Below are positions 37,164 to 45,944 of a DNA stretch of 64,000 bases, piece after piece. Each line of letters begins with the position of its first letter. Position 1 is the first letter of the stretch. Under the pieces are notes generated by a model. That model was not told the origin of the DNA. It made no database searches and saw nothing but the letters and a program-made list of their open reading frames with translations. The DNA comes from JAJPKK01 sp963802745 (GTDB lineage Bacteria > Pseudomonadota > Alphaproteobacteria > Rhizobiales > Xanthobacteraceae): positions 186,001-250,000 of the forward strand of contig CAWDKL010000071.1 of assembly GCA_963802745.1 (NCBI GenBank), read 5' to 3'. A program made the position numbers and the translations under genes.

Positions 37164-37533
37164 ATGGCCGTTCTCGAAGGCGCTGTCATCGTCCTCCTGC
37201 TCATGGTCAATGGCTTTTTCGCCATGGCGGAGATTGCGATCGTGTCCTCGCGCCGCAGTCGGCTCGAGCAGCTCGCGGACGCCGGCCGTTCCGATGCGCG
37301 CACCGCACTGGCACTTTCAGAGGATCCAGGCCGGTTTCTCGCAGCTGTCCAGATGGGCATGACGCTGATCGGCATTCTTGCGGGTGCCTTGAGCGCCGCC
37401 GCGCTCGCCGACCCGGCTTGAGGACTGGTCCGGTCTATATCCGCAGATCATGCCCAACGCCAAGCCTGCGGCGATCGGCATCGTCGCTACGTTGTGCATC
37501 GCCTTCGGCGCGCGGTCCTGCCGCGAGTTGTGA
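37164..37533 (+). pseudogene. CNNM/TlyC-type membrane protein (DUF21), truncated and frameshifted
   Basis: The frame from ATG 37164 reads MAVLEGAVIVLLLMVNGFFA, MAEIAIVSSRRSRLEQLADA, GRFLAAVQMGMTLIGILAGA and then stops at 37421. A second frame continues LEDWSGLYPQIMPNAKPAAI and GIVATLCIAF to 37533. This is the first ~120 residues of the DUF21 transmembrane domain of the CNNM/CorC magnesium/cobalt efflux-related family; the CBS pair and the rest are missing. Dead gene. Confidence 0.75.
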
Positions 37534-37632
37534 AAGATCAATGACCGCGCCCCGCGCTGCTCTTATTTAGACGGCAACCGTCCGTTTTGGTCCACTGGGA
37601 GTATGCTAGCGTTTTCTTGAAAGGAACATGCG

Positions 37633-40491
37633 ATGTTCTTGTTTGGCTATGTCCTCCTGGTGCTTCTCGCCGCGCTTCCACTCGGCCGCACAGTGTTGAC
37701 GCAGAGAGGCGGTTCGCCGGTCGCATTCTTGCACCGCCTCTATCGAGATCTTGCCTACATTGCGGCTGCCGTTCTCGGCATCATATGTTTCGAGACAGTG
37801 TTGACGATATCTCTGCAAAATTATTGGTTCGACGAACTTGGCCAGCGCTACCGCTATTGGTTGGCACTTGGGCTTCGGCTTGGGATCTTCCTCGCCGTCC
37901 TCATCTCTGTCGGTACCTTCGTGGGATGTAATCTGTGGGCATTGTGCCGGCCGTTGCCGGCGGTGCCGAAGAGTGCTCCATGGTTCGCGGCGTTCGCTCT
38001 TTCCGCCGTGATCGGTTTCACCGCGACGACACTTTGGACACCGCTGCTGGGATTCCTCGGTGCGACCGCGAGCGGAACCACCGACCCAGTCTTCGGCAAG
38101 GACGTTTCGTTCTATCTGCTGGCGTTACCGTGGTATGATGCCGTGGTCGGATTGATCATTACCGTTCTGGTCATCACGATTGCGCTTTGGGCGGTGATCG
38201 GCCTCGGGCTCTACCCCCGCTCAGGAAGCCCGTGGGATCATTTGGCCGAGTACCATCTCAGATCGCGCAGCGTCCAATCGCTGCGCGTGATTGATGCTGA
38301 CGATGCAGATTCTCAGGCGCGAAGCGCCGTGACCTGGCAGCGATGGCTGCGCCAGGGTTTGGTGTTGGGAATGCTTCTCTGCTTGTCATCGGGAGCGTCC
38401 CGCTTCCTTGACAGATATCATCTTATCATCGCTGGCCATTCGCAGGTCGTTGCCGGCGCCTCGTTTGCCGATGTCTATTTTTGGATCCCGGCATATAACG
38501 TGATCGTGGTTGGTTGGTCTGCTGCCGCCTTCATTTTGCTGGCGGCAGCTTACGTAACCCCAATCCGCACTTGGTTGCTCATGCGGCCGTCCCATTGGGT
38601 TGTCCCCTGCGGGCTGTTTGCCGCCCTCTACCTCGGAGCCGTTATCCTCCCGCCCGCTGTCGAACGTCTCTATGTCGGTCCGAACCAGATAACCCTCGAG
38701 CAGCCTTATTTGCTCAGAAGCATCGCGGGCACCCGGGAAGCCTACAACCTTGATGGGGCGTCGGTCGAAGAGCGCGAATTTGCGGTCTCGGCCGCGCCGC
38801 TCACGCGCGAGGACTTGGACAAGAACGGACCAACGCTGCAAGACGCCCGCATTTGGGACTGGCGAGCGCTCGAACCCCAACTCCAGCAGATCCAGGGCCT
38901 GCGGCCGTACTACACCTTTGCCGGCGTCAACATCGACCGCTACATGATCGATGGCGCCGAACGGCAGGTCATGATTACGGCCCGGGAGCTCAACGTGGAA
39001 AAGCTCCCGGACCAAGCCAAAGTGTGGGTAAATCTCGCCCTCAAATACACCCACGGTTACGGTGCCGTTGCCGTGCCGGTCAATGAAATGGATAGCAGGG
39101 GAAATCCCCTCCTGTGGGCGCACGATATTCCCGTTACGGCCAAGGGCGACCTCGCGGTGAAGCAGGGCGCGATCTACTACGGTGCCCTTACGCGAGACCG
39201 AATCTACGTTCGAACATCCGAAAAGGAATTCGACTTTCCGCAAGGGCAGGCGAATGCCGAGACGGTTTACCAAGGTGCTGGCGGAATTTCTTTGTCCAAT
39301 TTCTGGCGCAAGCTGGTCGTTGCTCACGATGGCGACGGCATGCGACTCTTCATCTCCGAATATTTCACCCCGGAGAGCCGGGTGCTGTTGCGCAGGAATA
39401 TCGTTGAAAGGGTCGAAAGGCTCGCGCCCTTCCTCATCTTTGATCGCGATCCCTATATTGTGGCCGATGGGGACCATTATTCTTATATTATTGATGCATA
39501 TACCAGCTCGACCAACTATCCCTACAGCGACGCCTATCGCGGGTCGCTGCCGTGGCTTCATGATCGCAATTACCTGCGCAATTCCATCAAGGCAGTGATC
39601 GACGCCTATAACGGGTCCGTCACGTTCTACCTCTTTGACAATCACGATCCCATCATCACGGCCTATCGGCGGATGTTACCCGGTCTCTTTAAGGACCGCA
39701 GCGAGATGCCGCAGAATCTTCAGCGCCACATTCGCTACCCCGAGGACCTATTCACCGTCCAAGCAGAAATGTATGGTACCTACCACATGACCAATCCCAC
39801 GACCTTCTACAATCGCGAGGACCGGTGGGAGGTGCCGCATGAGCTTTATCGTGATACCGAGATCGCGGTGAGGCCTTATTACGTCATCGCGCAACTTCCG
39901 AATTCCGAAAGCCCGGAATTCCTGCTGATGCTGCCGCTGTCGGTGGCGGGGAAGAACCAGATGGCAGGTTGGCTCGCGGGTCTGTCGGATGGCGAGAACT
40001 ACGGAAAGATGGTGGCGTTTCGTTTTCCAAAGGGGACATTCATCGACGGTCCCGCGCAAGTCGAATCGCGGATCAATTCCGATAGCCGGTTCTCCGGCGA
40101 CCTGACGCTCTGGGATCAGCACGGTTCTCAGGTGATCCGGGGCAACCTGATTGTGCTGCCACTCAATGGGAACCAGCTTATCGCCATCGAGCCGGTCTAC
40201 ATCGAAGCCGAGCAGACCAAAATTCCGACGCTCGCACGCATCGTGCTGGCACAGTTGTTGCCGGACGACCGCAAGATTGAGTGGGCGAAGAGTCTCAAGG
40301 ACGCAGAGGACCGCTTGGTTGGAGCGTCTATTCGGTCGAGCACTCCACCCGCTGATGCGGAGATTGATATTGACCGGCTCAATCGCGCGCGCACAGTGTT
40401 TCAAGAAATGCAGCGGCAATATGCGTCGGGCAACTATACCAAATACGGCGAACTTCTGCAGCAGCTCGAAAAGCTTCTAACGTCACCGTAG
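37633..40491 (+). CDS. UPF0182 family membrane protein
   Basis: The 952-residue protein has about seven N-terminal TM helices (e.g. MFLFGYVLLVLLAALPLG, LALGLRLGIFLAVLISVGTF, FAAFALSAVIGFTATTLWTP, IITVLVITIALWAVIGLGLY) up to residue ~335, then a large hydrophilic domain of ~600 residues with VERLYVGPNQITLEQPYLLR, SIAGTREAYNLDG, DARIWDWRALEPQLQQIQGL, YYTFAGVNIDRYMIDGAERQ and YGAVAVPVNEMD. These are diagnostic of the UPF0182/COG1615 family, whose function is unknown. It is intact and monocistronic, surrounded by remnants, and lower in GC than core neighbours. Confidence 0.9.
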   Translation: MFLFGYVLLVLLAALPLGRTVLTQRGGSPVAFLHRLYRDLAYIAAAVLGIICFETVLTISLQNYWFDELGQRYRYWLALGLRLGIFLAVLISVGTFVGCNLWALCRPLPAVPKSAPWFAAFALSAVIGFTATTLWTPLLGFLGATASGTTDPVFGKDVSFYLLALPWYDAVVGLIITVLVITIALWAVIGLGLYPRSGSPWDHLAEYHLRSRSVQSLRVIDADDADSQARSAVTWQRWLRQGLVLGMLLCLSSGASRFLDRYHLIIAGHSQVVAGASFADVYFWIPAYNVIVVGWSAAAFILLAAAYVTPIRTWLLMRPSHWVVPCGLFAALYLGAVILPPAVERLYVGPNQITLEQPYLLRSIAGTREAYNLDGASVEEREFAVSAAPLTREDLDKNGPTLQDARIWDWRALEPQLQQIQGLRPYYTFAGVNIDRYMIDGAERQVMITARELNVEKLPDQAKVWVNLALKYTHGYGAVAVPVNEMDSRGNPLLWAHDIPVTAKGDLAVKQGAIYYGALTRDRIYVRTSEKEFDFPQGQANAETVYQGAGGISLSNFWRKLVVAHDGDGMRLFISEYFTPESRVLLRRNIVERVERLAPFLIFDRDPYIVADGDHYSYIIDAYTSSTNYPYSDAYRGSLPWLHDRNYLRNSIKAVIDAYNGSVTFYLFDNHDPIITAYRRMLPGLFKDRSEMPQNLQRHIRYPEDLFTVQAEMYGTYHMTNPTTFYNREDRWEVPHELYRDTEIAVRPYYVIAQLPNSESPEFLLMLPLSVAGKNQMAGWLAGLSDGENYGKMVAFRFPKGTFIDGPAQVESRINSDSRFSGDLTLWDQHGSQVIRGNLIVLPLNGNQLIAIEPVYIEAEQTKIPTLARIVLAQLLPDDRKIEWAKSLKDAEDRLVGASIRSSTPPADAEIDIDRLNRARTVFQEMQRQYASGNYTKYGELLQQLEKLLTSP

Positions 40492-40503
40492 ACGTAGGCG
40501 GTG

Positions 40504-40680
40504 TCAGGGCTTCCCAGTCCGCGGCAGCAACCAGTCCATCATAACCTCACGCGGATCACGGCGGCTGCGTGGAAGCTTATGCTCCTGTACCGCCCTCGCA
40601 GCAAAGTCCGCAGTTTGCTCCTTGTTCTCCCGCTTGTCGCGCGGAAGCGCCATCCATTCGCGAATGACTTTTCTTCTCAT
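40504..40680 (-). CDS. Small conserved-looking hypothetical protein
   Basis: The 58-residue protein from ATG 40680 reads MRRKVIREWMALPRDKRENK, followed by EQTADFAARAVQEHKLPRSR and RDPREVMMDWLLPRTGKP. It is charged, has no signal or TM segment, and resembles short hypothetical proteins I associate with Bradyrhizobium accessory DNA. A longer reading from 40755 exists, but the extra part is less natural. No clear ribosome-binding site. Confidence 0.45.
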   Translation of the reverse strand: MRRKVIREWMALPRDKRENKEQTADFAARAVQEHKLPRSRRDPREVMMDWLLPRTGKP

Positions 40681-40790
40681 GGTCGATCGGCAATTCTCGA
40701 CGATCGAGCTCGTCTGTCCCAATTTGCAGCGCAACATCAACCCGCGCAAGGACAAGCCGCCGTCATCATGACGCGCCGCCGCCTCTGTGA

Positions 40791-41156
40791 TACGATACGA
40801 TCCACATCTCGCTGAGCGACATGCCCGATGGTCCCGAGAAGACGCAACTGCTGGCGATCCCGAGGGGCCTGACCCTTCAGCCGCACGATGTCGATCTGTT
40901 GGTCGCAGCGGGGCAGACGGCGATCACGACCTCAGAACCGCTGCGCCGCTTCATTGCCGACTACCCCCCTGCCCCGCCGGGCATGCCGCCGCGCAAGGAG
41001 CGCGCGCAGGCGGCCCGCTCGGCCCTGGGGTGCCCTGGCACGGCTTCCAAAACACCAATATCGACCGTCAGCGTGAAGGAGTGGCCATTAAGCCCGCATC
41101 ACCCCGAAATTGGAGGCCTTACCGATACCAGATCGGCACCGAACCCGTGCGCCTAG
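40791..41156 (+). pseudogene. Patatin-like phospholipase, C-terminal remnant
   Basis: From 40791 the frame reads YDTIHISLSDMPDGPEKTQL, LAIPRGLTLQPHDVDLLVAA, GQTAITTSEPLRRFIADYPP. This matches the C-terminal tail of patatin-like phospholipases (a segment LAIPT-x-L-L-xxxxVDxLVAxG, then S-x-x-x-R-x-x-x). The catalytic GxSxG and DG dyad parts are absent upstream, so only the tail is left. After ~41036 the reading is no longer recognisable. Confidence 0.5.
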
Positions 41157-41623
41157 GGGTCACGATGAAGCAACGGCCAATAGACCTGCATGACACCGAA
41201 AATGTAGGCCGTGCTAATGCCGAAGAGGAGAGCGCCGTTTCCGGCCTCGAGCACCCCCAGCATCTGCCAGGGGCGCGGTAGCACCAGCCCCGGCGCGCCG
41301 ACCGTCGTCATCGCGCCGAGCGAGAAAAGCATCGCGTCGAACGGTAAGTCGAAGACACCGATCAGCAGATACGAAGCCCCCCACAGCGCCGCTTCCACGA
41401 GATGCAGAATCGTCAGCATCAGCCCGATCGCCGCGAGCACGGCGATAACGATCGGCATGACAGACAGCAGACCAAGGTGTCGCACTTGTATGCGCGATCG
41501 AAGCCGGATCCCGGCGAGGGCCAGTGACACCACGCCTGCAACGTGGATGGTGACGCACAATACTGTGAGCGCAAGCCCCCAGATCCAATGGGTGTCCGCT
41601 GAATAAAAATTCATTCGGAACAA
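41153..41623 (-). CDS. Two-TM potassium-channel-like membrane protein
   Basis: The 156-residue protein has four hydrophobic segments: IWGLALTVLCVTIHVAGVVS, LLSVMPIVIAVLAAIGLMLT, LWGASYLLIGVFDLPFDAML and GNGALLFGISTAYIFGVMQV. The loop FSLGAMTTVGAPGLVLPRPW followed by QMLGVLEAGNGALLFGISTA resembles the pore loop and last helix of small ion-channel (Ion_trans_2) proteins, where the filter is T-x-G-Y-G-D; here it reads TVGAPG, so K+ selectivity is doubtful. It stands alone on the minus strand among remnants. Confidence 0.65.
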   Translation of the reverse strand: MFRMNFYSADTHWIWGLALTVLCVTIHVAGVVSLALAGIRLRSRIQVRHLGLLSVMPIVIAVLAAIGLMLTILHLVEAALWGASYLLIGVFDLPFDAMLFSLGAMTTVGAPGLVLPRPWQMLGVLEAGNGALLFGISTAYIFGVMQVYWPLLHRDP

Positions 41624-42051
41624 AGATCCCGAGGTTCAGCCTTCGGCAACGGTCTCGATGCGGCCGTCCCGAACGCCCTTGAGGAAGGCCAGATAGTCCC
41701 GCTCGTTCTGGTCCGCGTACTCAACCGCAAACTCGGCGAGTGCGTCGGCGAATCGGGAACTCGAACCGATATAGCCGGCGATCTGCGCCGGGTCGCCTGA
41801 CCGCGCTTCTGTCGGAGTGCTAACTCAACAAGAAAAAGATGGGGGAAAAGCGCAGTATCGGCATCGAAAAGGGTATTAGCGGTACAAAGGTGAGACTGTG
41901 CCGGGTCCACCTCATTGACCGACACCGTATAGATGGCGTTGTTATGTGTCACCCTATATTCGTTTTTAGGGCACACCCTGAGCTCACACCTTGGTGTCCC
42001 GGTTGTAATGTCAAGAGTCACTTTGATCGTCCCTTGGGTTACATACAGCAT
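41611..42051 (-). CDS. Possible small hypothetical protein
   Basis: From ATG 42051 the first ~80 residues (MLYVTQGTIKVTLDITTGTP, RCELRVCPKNEYRVTHNNAI, YTVSVNEVDPAQSHLCTANT) have natural composition and lower GC than surroundings; the last ~60 residues are a shifted reading of the DUF2252 remnant and probably not native. No family recognised. May itself be a truncated gene that ran into the remnant. Confidence 0.3.
   Translation of the reverse strand: MLYVTQGTIKVTLDITTGTPRCELRVCPKNEYRVTHNNAIYTVSVNEVDPAQSHLCTANTLFDADTALFPHLFLVELALRQKRGQATRRRSPAISVRVPDSPTHSPSLRLSTRTRTSGTIWPSSRAFGTAASRPLPKAEPRDLCSE
41636..41815 (-). pseudogene. DUF2252 family protein, C-terminal remnant
   Basis: On the minus strand a frame ending at 41636 reads EARSGDPAQIAGYIGSSSRF, ADALAEFAVEYADQNERDYL and AFLKGVRDGRIETVAEG. 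This matches the last ~60 residues of DUF2252 proteins (ARSGD-x-x-x-IAGYLG, then FAxAYADQ-x-ERD). The rest of the ~450-residue protein is missing. Confidence 0.55.
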
Positions 42052-42156
42052 GGGTCGTTGTCTCCTTGTTGCAAGCGGCTTCAAAGCAAGGATCGAAAGG
42101 CGCCCCTTTGGCGAGCTTCGGTACGGCAGTGGCTTTCCGAGCGACGCAATGACTGA

Positions 42157-42771
42157 TTGCTACCGACATCTTCTGCTCCTTATCAAGAACAAGGACATAG
42201 GCAATATCTTGGCGTTCCCCCTTCGGGCTCGGGCTGTCGTGCTGCGCACGGAGCGGCTGTCGCGTCTCCGCCCTTCGGGCTTCCATCCCTAACGCAAGAG
42301 GGACGGCACCCCTCGCCGGAGGCAGTCGGTCCCGCGTCCCGCCGAAGACGGCGGCGCTATGCTGACGCTCCTACGGCTGCCTTTTTAACCGGTCTCGGGG
42401 CGGCGAATGGCCTCCGCTTCGCTCCGGCTGATGCGCCGTTTTTTCGAAGAAGGGGGGCTGGCGCCCCATGGCGTCACCGCCTGCACGCGGTCGTGAGGCA
42501 TCCAGCAGGATCAAGTTCCGAGCAGGTTGTTTCGAACGCCGATCCTTTGCACCATCAGAACCGCTGCGTCGGCCAGAGGGATCCGAAACGGGGGCAGGTC
42601 CCGTGCTCTGAGGTCGTTGGGTCAGCCCCTTGGGATCGGGCAGCACACCCGGAGCCCGGCCGGCGGCGCTTGGGGCAGATAGAGAGTGAAAGGGCAGCTG
42701 GGACTGGGGCGGCTGGTTGGAGGTCGAGAGAGTGTCTCTCGGCCGGCCCGCCTACCAAAGGAGACACTCCC
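42157..42771. other. No gene; leader region of the ParB remnant
   Basis: No supported coding sequence. The last ~60 bases before 42772 contain a short inverted repeat (AGAGAGTGTCTCTC) and AAAGGAGACACTCCC, a good ribosome-binding site in front of the ParB remnant. Confidence 0.4.
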
Positions 42772-43228
42772 ATGAAGAACGCCCAGCCCAAGATCACGCT
42801 CAGCCGGTCCGAAGATATTCCGTTCCACAAGCTCGTCCTGTCGCAATCCAATGTCCGGCGCATCAAGGCCGGGATTTCGGTTGAGGACTTGGCCGAAGAC
42901 ATCGCCCGCCGCGGCCTGCTGCAGAGCATCTGCGTGCGTCCCGTCCGCGAGGCGGGCAAGCGGTGCGGGAAGCCAAGGGCGAACCGGCGGTGCAGCTGAT
43001 CGACCATCTCAAGAAGCCCGATATGGCGCGGGAAGCCGAGCGGTTGCTGGCGGGCACGCGATGGGCCCCTGAGCCGCGCGCACGCCCGATGTGCAGCCGA
43101 TCGAGACCGCCGATGAAGGCGAGGTCGGAGGCGAAGACCTGCCGGCGTTCTTGGCCGAAGGCGGCGACGACGGCGAGACCGCGGCGGATCTCGAGGAACC
43201 GCAGCGGTTCGCCGAAGCGGCCGAGTAA
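42772..43228 (+). pseudogene. ParB/RepB-type partition protein with internal deletion
   Basis: The first ~62 residues (KNAQPKITLSRSEDIPFHKL, VLSQSNVRRIKAGISVEDLA, EDIARRGLLQSICVRPVREA) are the N-terminus of a large plasmid/ICE-type ParB-like protein with the start of the ParB nuclease-fold domain. At ~42960 the frame jumps to VREAKGEPAVQLIDHLKKPD, MAREAERLLAGTRW and an acidic tail (DEGEVGGEDLPAFLAEGGDD) ending at 43228, which is the C-terminus of the same family. Some 500 internal residues are gone. ParB-like genes of this kind mark mobile elements. Confidence 0.7.
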
Positions 43229-43285
43229 GTGCAGTCCGCGGGGCGGCTGAGCACCGTCCCCGCGCTTTTCTTTTCCCATCCACCC

Positions 43286-43313
43286 AAGAGCCTGGCCGTC
43301 GCGCCGGGCTCTT
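43286..43313 (+). terminator. Hairpin downstream of the ParB remnant
   Basis: AAGAGCCTGGC and GCCGGGCTCTT pair at 10 of 11 positions around a 6-base loop, with TGCATTT after. It lies between the parB remnant and the 3' end of marR and could terminate from either side. Confidence 0.5.
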
Positions 43314-43417
43314 TGCATTTACTAATCACGCTCGACTTCTGCACGTCATTTCTGCACAAGCCCTTGTCCGTCAAGGAACAGATTTTGTGCAAAATTTTTG
43401 AATTCGTTGAGGCGCGA

Positions 43418-43894
43418 TCAATCGGCCTCGGTCTTCAGGTTTGTCGCCTCCAGCTTTTTTTGAATTGCCGTTATCATACGGTGGACTGTTTCTATATCCT
43501 TGACCGAAAGCCCGTCCGCCAAGCTGTTCACCCAAGGTGCCTGTAAGTCCATAGCGGCTTCAAAGGCTCGCCTTCCTTTATCGGTTAGAACCACAAGTTG
43601 CGCCCGCTGGTGATGCGGATTGGGCTCGAAAGCGACAAGTCCTTCCTTGTGAAGGTCGTTGATGATCCGCTGCACATTTTGGCGATTGGCTCCCAGATCG
43701 CGCGCAAGCCAAGCGACCGGCTGCGGTCGATCCGCCTCGACGATAGCACCGAGGATTTGCCAACGGGCACTCGTCAATCCCAGACCAGCGACCAGCCGGT
43801 CTCCCGCCGCAAGCATGCGGCTGCTGAGCCTGAACAGATCGAGAATGACATCGGTCAAGGCAGTTCCGGCTGGCGTTCTTTTGATCTTCCCCAT
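43418..43894 (-). CDS. MarR-family transcriptional regulator
   Basis: The 158-residue protein has a winged helix-turn-helix: LTSARWQILGAIVEADRPQP, VAWLARDLGANRQNVQRIIN and DLHKEGLVAFEPNPHHQRAQ, followed by VVLTDKGRRAFEAAM and a C-terminal dimerisation helix. It is divergent from the monooxygenase-domain gene at 43991, with a palindromic operator between, so it most likely represses itself and that gene in response to a small phenolic or reactive ligand. Confidence 0.88.
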   Translation of the reverse strand: MGKIKRTPAGTALTDVILDLFRLSSRMLAAGDRLVAGLGLTSARWQILGAIVEADRPQPVAWLARDLGANRQNVQRIINDLHKEGLVAFEPNPHHQRAQLVVLTDKGRRAFEAAMDLQAPWVNSLADGLSVKDIETVHRMITAIQKKLEATNLKTEAD

Positions 43895-43913
43895 GTGTCA
43901 CCATAAAACGTGA

Positions 43914-43931
43914 TTGACATCATCATGTCAA
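43914..43931. promoter_or_regulatory. Probable MarR operator
   Basis: TTGACATCATCATGTCAA is a perfect palindrome with 7-bp arms and a 4-bp centre, located 20 bp upstream of the marR start. A related half-site (ATTGACATCAT) recurs ~40 bp further, nearer the divergent gene. Spacing and symmetry fit a MarR dimer. Confidence 0.6.
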
Positions 43932-43990
43932 GATGATTATGTCTTTATCGTACCAGATTGACATCATAAGGCCAACAGGAGAGCAACGTC

Positions 43991-44359
43991 ATGTCGCTAC
44001 TGCGCCCACTCGACCCCGCCTTCCCGATCGAACGTCAGATCGTGCTTGATACCAGTCCGGTCGTGCTGGTGAACGTGTTCATGCTCGACAAGGCTGACGA
44101 GCAGGCCTTTCTCAAAACTTGGCAGGACGATGCGCTTTTCATGAAGCGCCAGCCGGGCTTCATCTCCACCCAGCTTCACCGCGCAATCGGCGAAAGCCCC
44201 ACCTATCTGAACTATGCAGTCTGGGAATCGACGGCGGCTTTCCGCGCAGCGTTCTCGCATCCGGATTTTCAGGCCAAACTCTCAGCCTATCCCGCCTCGG
44301 CCGTTGCTGCCCCGCACCTGTTCCAGAAGGTCACGGTACCAGACATTTGCGTCGCGTAA
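43991..44359 (+). CDS. Antibiotic biosynthesis monooxygenase (ABM) domain protein
   Basis: The 122-residue protein has the dimeric ferredoxin-like ABM pattern: VVLVNVFMLDKADEQAFLKT, WQDDALFMKRQPGFISTQLH, PTYLNYAVWESTAAFRAAFS and HPDFQAKLSAYPASAVAAPH. Such proteins are cofactor-free quinone-forming oxygenases or stress-related haem/phenol-binding proteins. It starts 97 bp from the divergent marR and has a good AGGAGAG site. The next gene, a membrane protein, is cut off. Confidence 0.85.
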   Translation: MSLLRPLDPAFPIERQIVLDTSPVVLVNVFMLDKADEQAFLKTWQDDALFMKRQPGFISTQLHRAIGESPTYLNYAVWESTAAFRAAFSHPDFQAKLSAYPASAVAAPHLFQKVTVPDICVA

Positions 44360-44377
44360 GCAGGAATGGGGGCGGCC

Positions 44378-44484
44378 ATGACCAAAATCATCCATCCGGT
44401 GGCTGGCGCAATTGCGATCCTCACGATTGCGACCTTCTGGCTCTCGACCGCTCTTTCGGAGTTGTTTGCCACGCAGGCTGTTTC
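44378..44484 (+). pseudogene. Small membrane protein, N-terminal fragment
   Basis: From ATG 44378 the frame reads TKIIHPVAGAIAILTIATFW, LSTALSELFATQAV and then passes out of homology near 44485. The typical protein of this kind has further TM helices. It was probably the second gene of the operon with the ABM protein, cut by the deletion that brought in the GGT fragment. Confidence 0.5.
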
Positions 44485-44997
44485 GGCTCAGGCATGGTGG
44501 CAGGAGACACCGGCATCATCATGCACAATCGAGCGGCCGAGTTCTCGCTTGAGCCCGGGCATCCGAACGAAATTGCGCCGGGCAAGCGTCCACGCCACAG
44601 CATTCTTCCGTCCATGGTGTTCCAAGGCGACGACCTACACATGACATTCGGATGCATGGGCGCGAACATGCAGCCGCAGGGCCAAGTGCAGATTTTGCTC
44701 AACATCATTGACCGTGGAATGAACCCGCAAGAAGCGATCGACGCCTCCCGCGTTCGCGTGCTCGGCGGCAAGCGCATTTCGGTCGAATCGATGTTTCCGC
44801 CCGACGTCATCGCTCGCCTGGCTTCGTTCGGACACGACATCGTTCCGGGCGAAGAACCGCCGACCGATTGGGTCCATCCGCATGACTTCCTGCACAGCTT
44901 CATGGGAAGCGCTCAAGCCATCGTCATCGATCCGGCGTTTGGAACCCTCTGCGGCGGTTCCGATCCTCGGTTGGATGGTGTAGCCATTGGCTATTGA
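44482..44997 (+). pseudogene. Gamma-glutamyltransferase, C-terminal fragment
   Basis: The frame from 44482 reads FGSGMVAGDTGIIMHNRAAE, FSLEPGHPNEIAPGKRPRHS, MTFGCMGANMQPQGQVQILL, NIIDRGMNPQEAIDASRVRV and ends GGSDPRLDGVAIGY. This is the last ~170 residues of a GGT-family Ntn hydrolase. The nucleophile Thr and the large subunit are absent; the fragment starts exactly where the membrane protein stops. Dead gene. Confidence 0.78.
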
Positions 44998-45202
44998 TTT
45001 GCGTGATCGCGGCATCGGTTCTGGTCGGCCCAACTCGGGTGAGAGGCCATCGGCTACTTGTCGCGCGAGCAGCCCTCCAAGATCGATCCGGAGACGCTTC
45101 TCCCGCGCGCACGGGGGGTGCGCAATTGCGGGTTATAGGAGACGTTTTCGGAGAGCCTCGCCAGTGCGGCGGGATCCGAGCATTCACTGCTCAAGCTGAC
45201 GC

Positions 45203-45508
45203 CTACTTTTCGACCTCAAATCCAGCTGCGACGTAGGCTTGCTTGGCTTCGGCGCTGGCGAGAGCTTGTAGGAACGCATGGGCCGCGACTTCGTCCCGGG
45301 GACGCGCTCCCAGTGCGGCCGAAAAGCGCGCCCGAACTTGCAACTCGTCCGGCAGCGGCCCGACCAACTTCGCCCCTGGATGGCCAGGAATCTCGACCAG
45401 GACACTCAGAACGACCACCACCATCCCTGGGCTTGTGTCCTTGGCCAACGTACTCACGCTGGTTCCCGCGACCACGACCTGGGACTTGGTTTTGATCTGC
45501 TCAGCCAC
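45203..45508 (-). pseudogene. Molybdate-type ABC binding protein (ModA-like), C-terminal fragment
   Basis: The minus-strand frame ending at 45203 reads AEQIKTKSQVVVAGTSVSTL, GMVVVVLSVLVEIPGHPGAK, LVGPLPDELQVRARFSAALG and HAFLQALASAEAKQAYVAAG. This is the second lobe of a ModA-like periplasmic protein. No N-terminal lobe or signal peptide is found upstream, so it is a remnant. Confidence 0.65.
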
Positions 45509-45713
45509 CCAGACGCTTCGCGATGCGCAGCAGGATTTGACCCGAGGGCGCGACCTTAGGATCGTTAAGGTACTACTGAGTTAGAAAACCTCAGAAGTCA
45601 TTGACATCACAAGGCTTGGTCATTACCCATCCCTTTTGGATGCACAGGTAATTGGTGCTTGAGCTGCCATCGGCCCGCGCCGAGGTCCCGAGCATTTTAA
45701 AGGAGGCTCTACG

Positions 45714-45845
45714 ATGCCATGGTTGGCGACTGTCACTTATCGGCGCGCACTGGACTGGTTTGACTATGTCTGCTCCGAAAACCCGCATGGATTTTATGCA
45801 GGAAAAGACCCCGCGGTTCCGTATGCCGATAAGCCGGATTTCTGA
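45714..45845 (+). pseudogene. C-terminal remnant of a secreted-protein family also present at 51098
   Basis: From 45714 the frame reads YRRALDWFDYVCSENPHGFY and AGKDPAVPYADKPDF, ending at 45845. The intact protein at 51098-52072 ends WVEAVCAENIQWYSGKEAAV followed by PRADKPDF, clearly the same family. An ATG with AAAGGAGG upstream makes a 43-codon open reading, but it is best read as the tail of a lost paralogue. Confidence 0.65.
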
Positions 45846-45944
45846 CTGGGACCGACGGCCCGCAAGCGCGCGGTTTGCAGCGCAGTCCGCTCGCGCGGCG
45901 GTCATGAGAGGTGAGCAGCAGAGCCAAACAAGGAGTAAAATCGT

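Noticed and set aside
38386..39645. A 419-residue minus-strand frame opposite the UPF0182 gene
   Set aside because: Shadow; the plus-strand protein is family-consistent over its full length.
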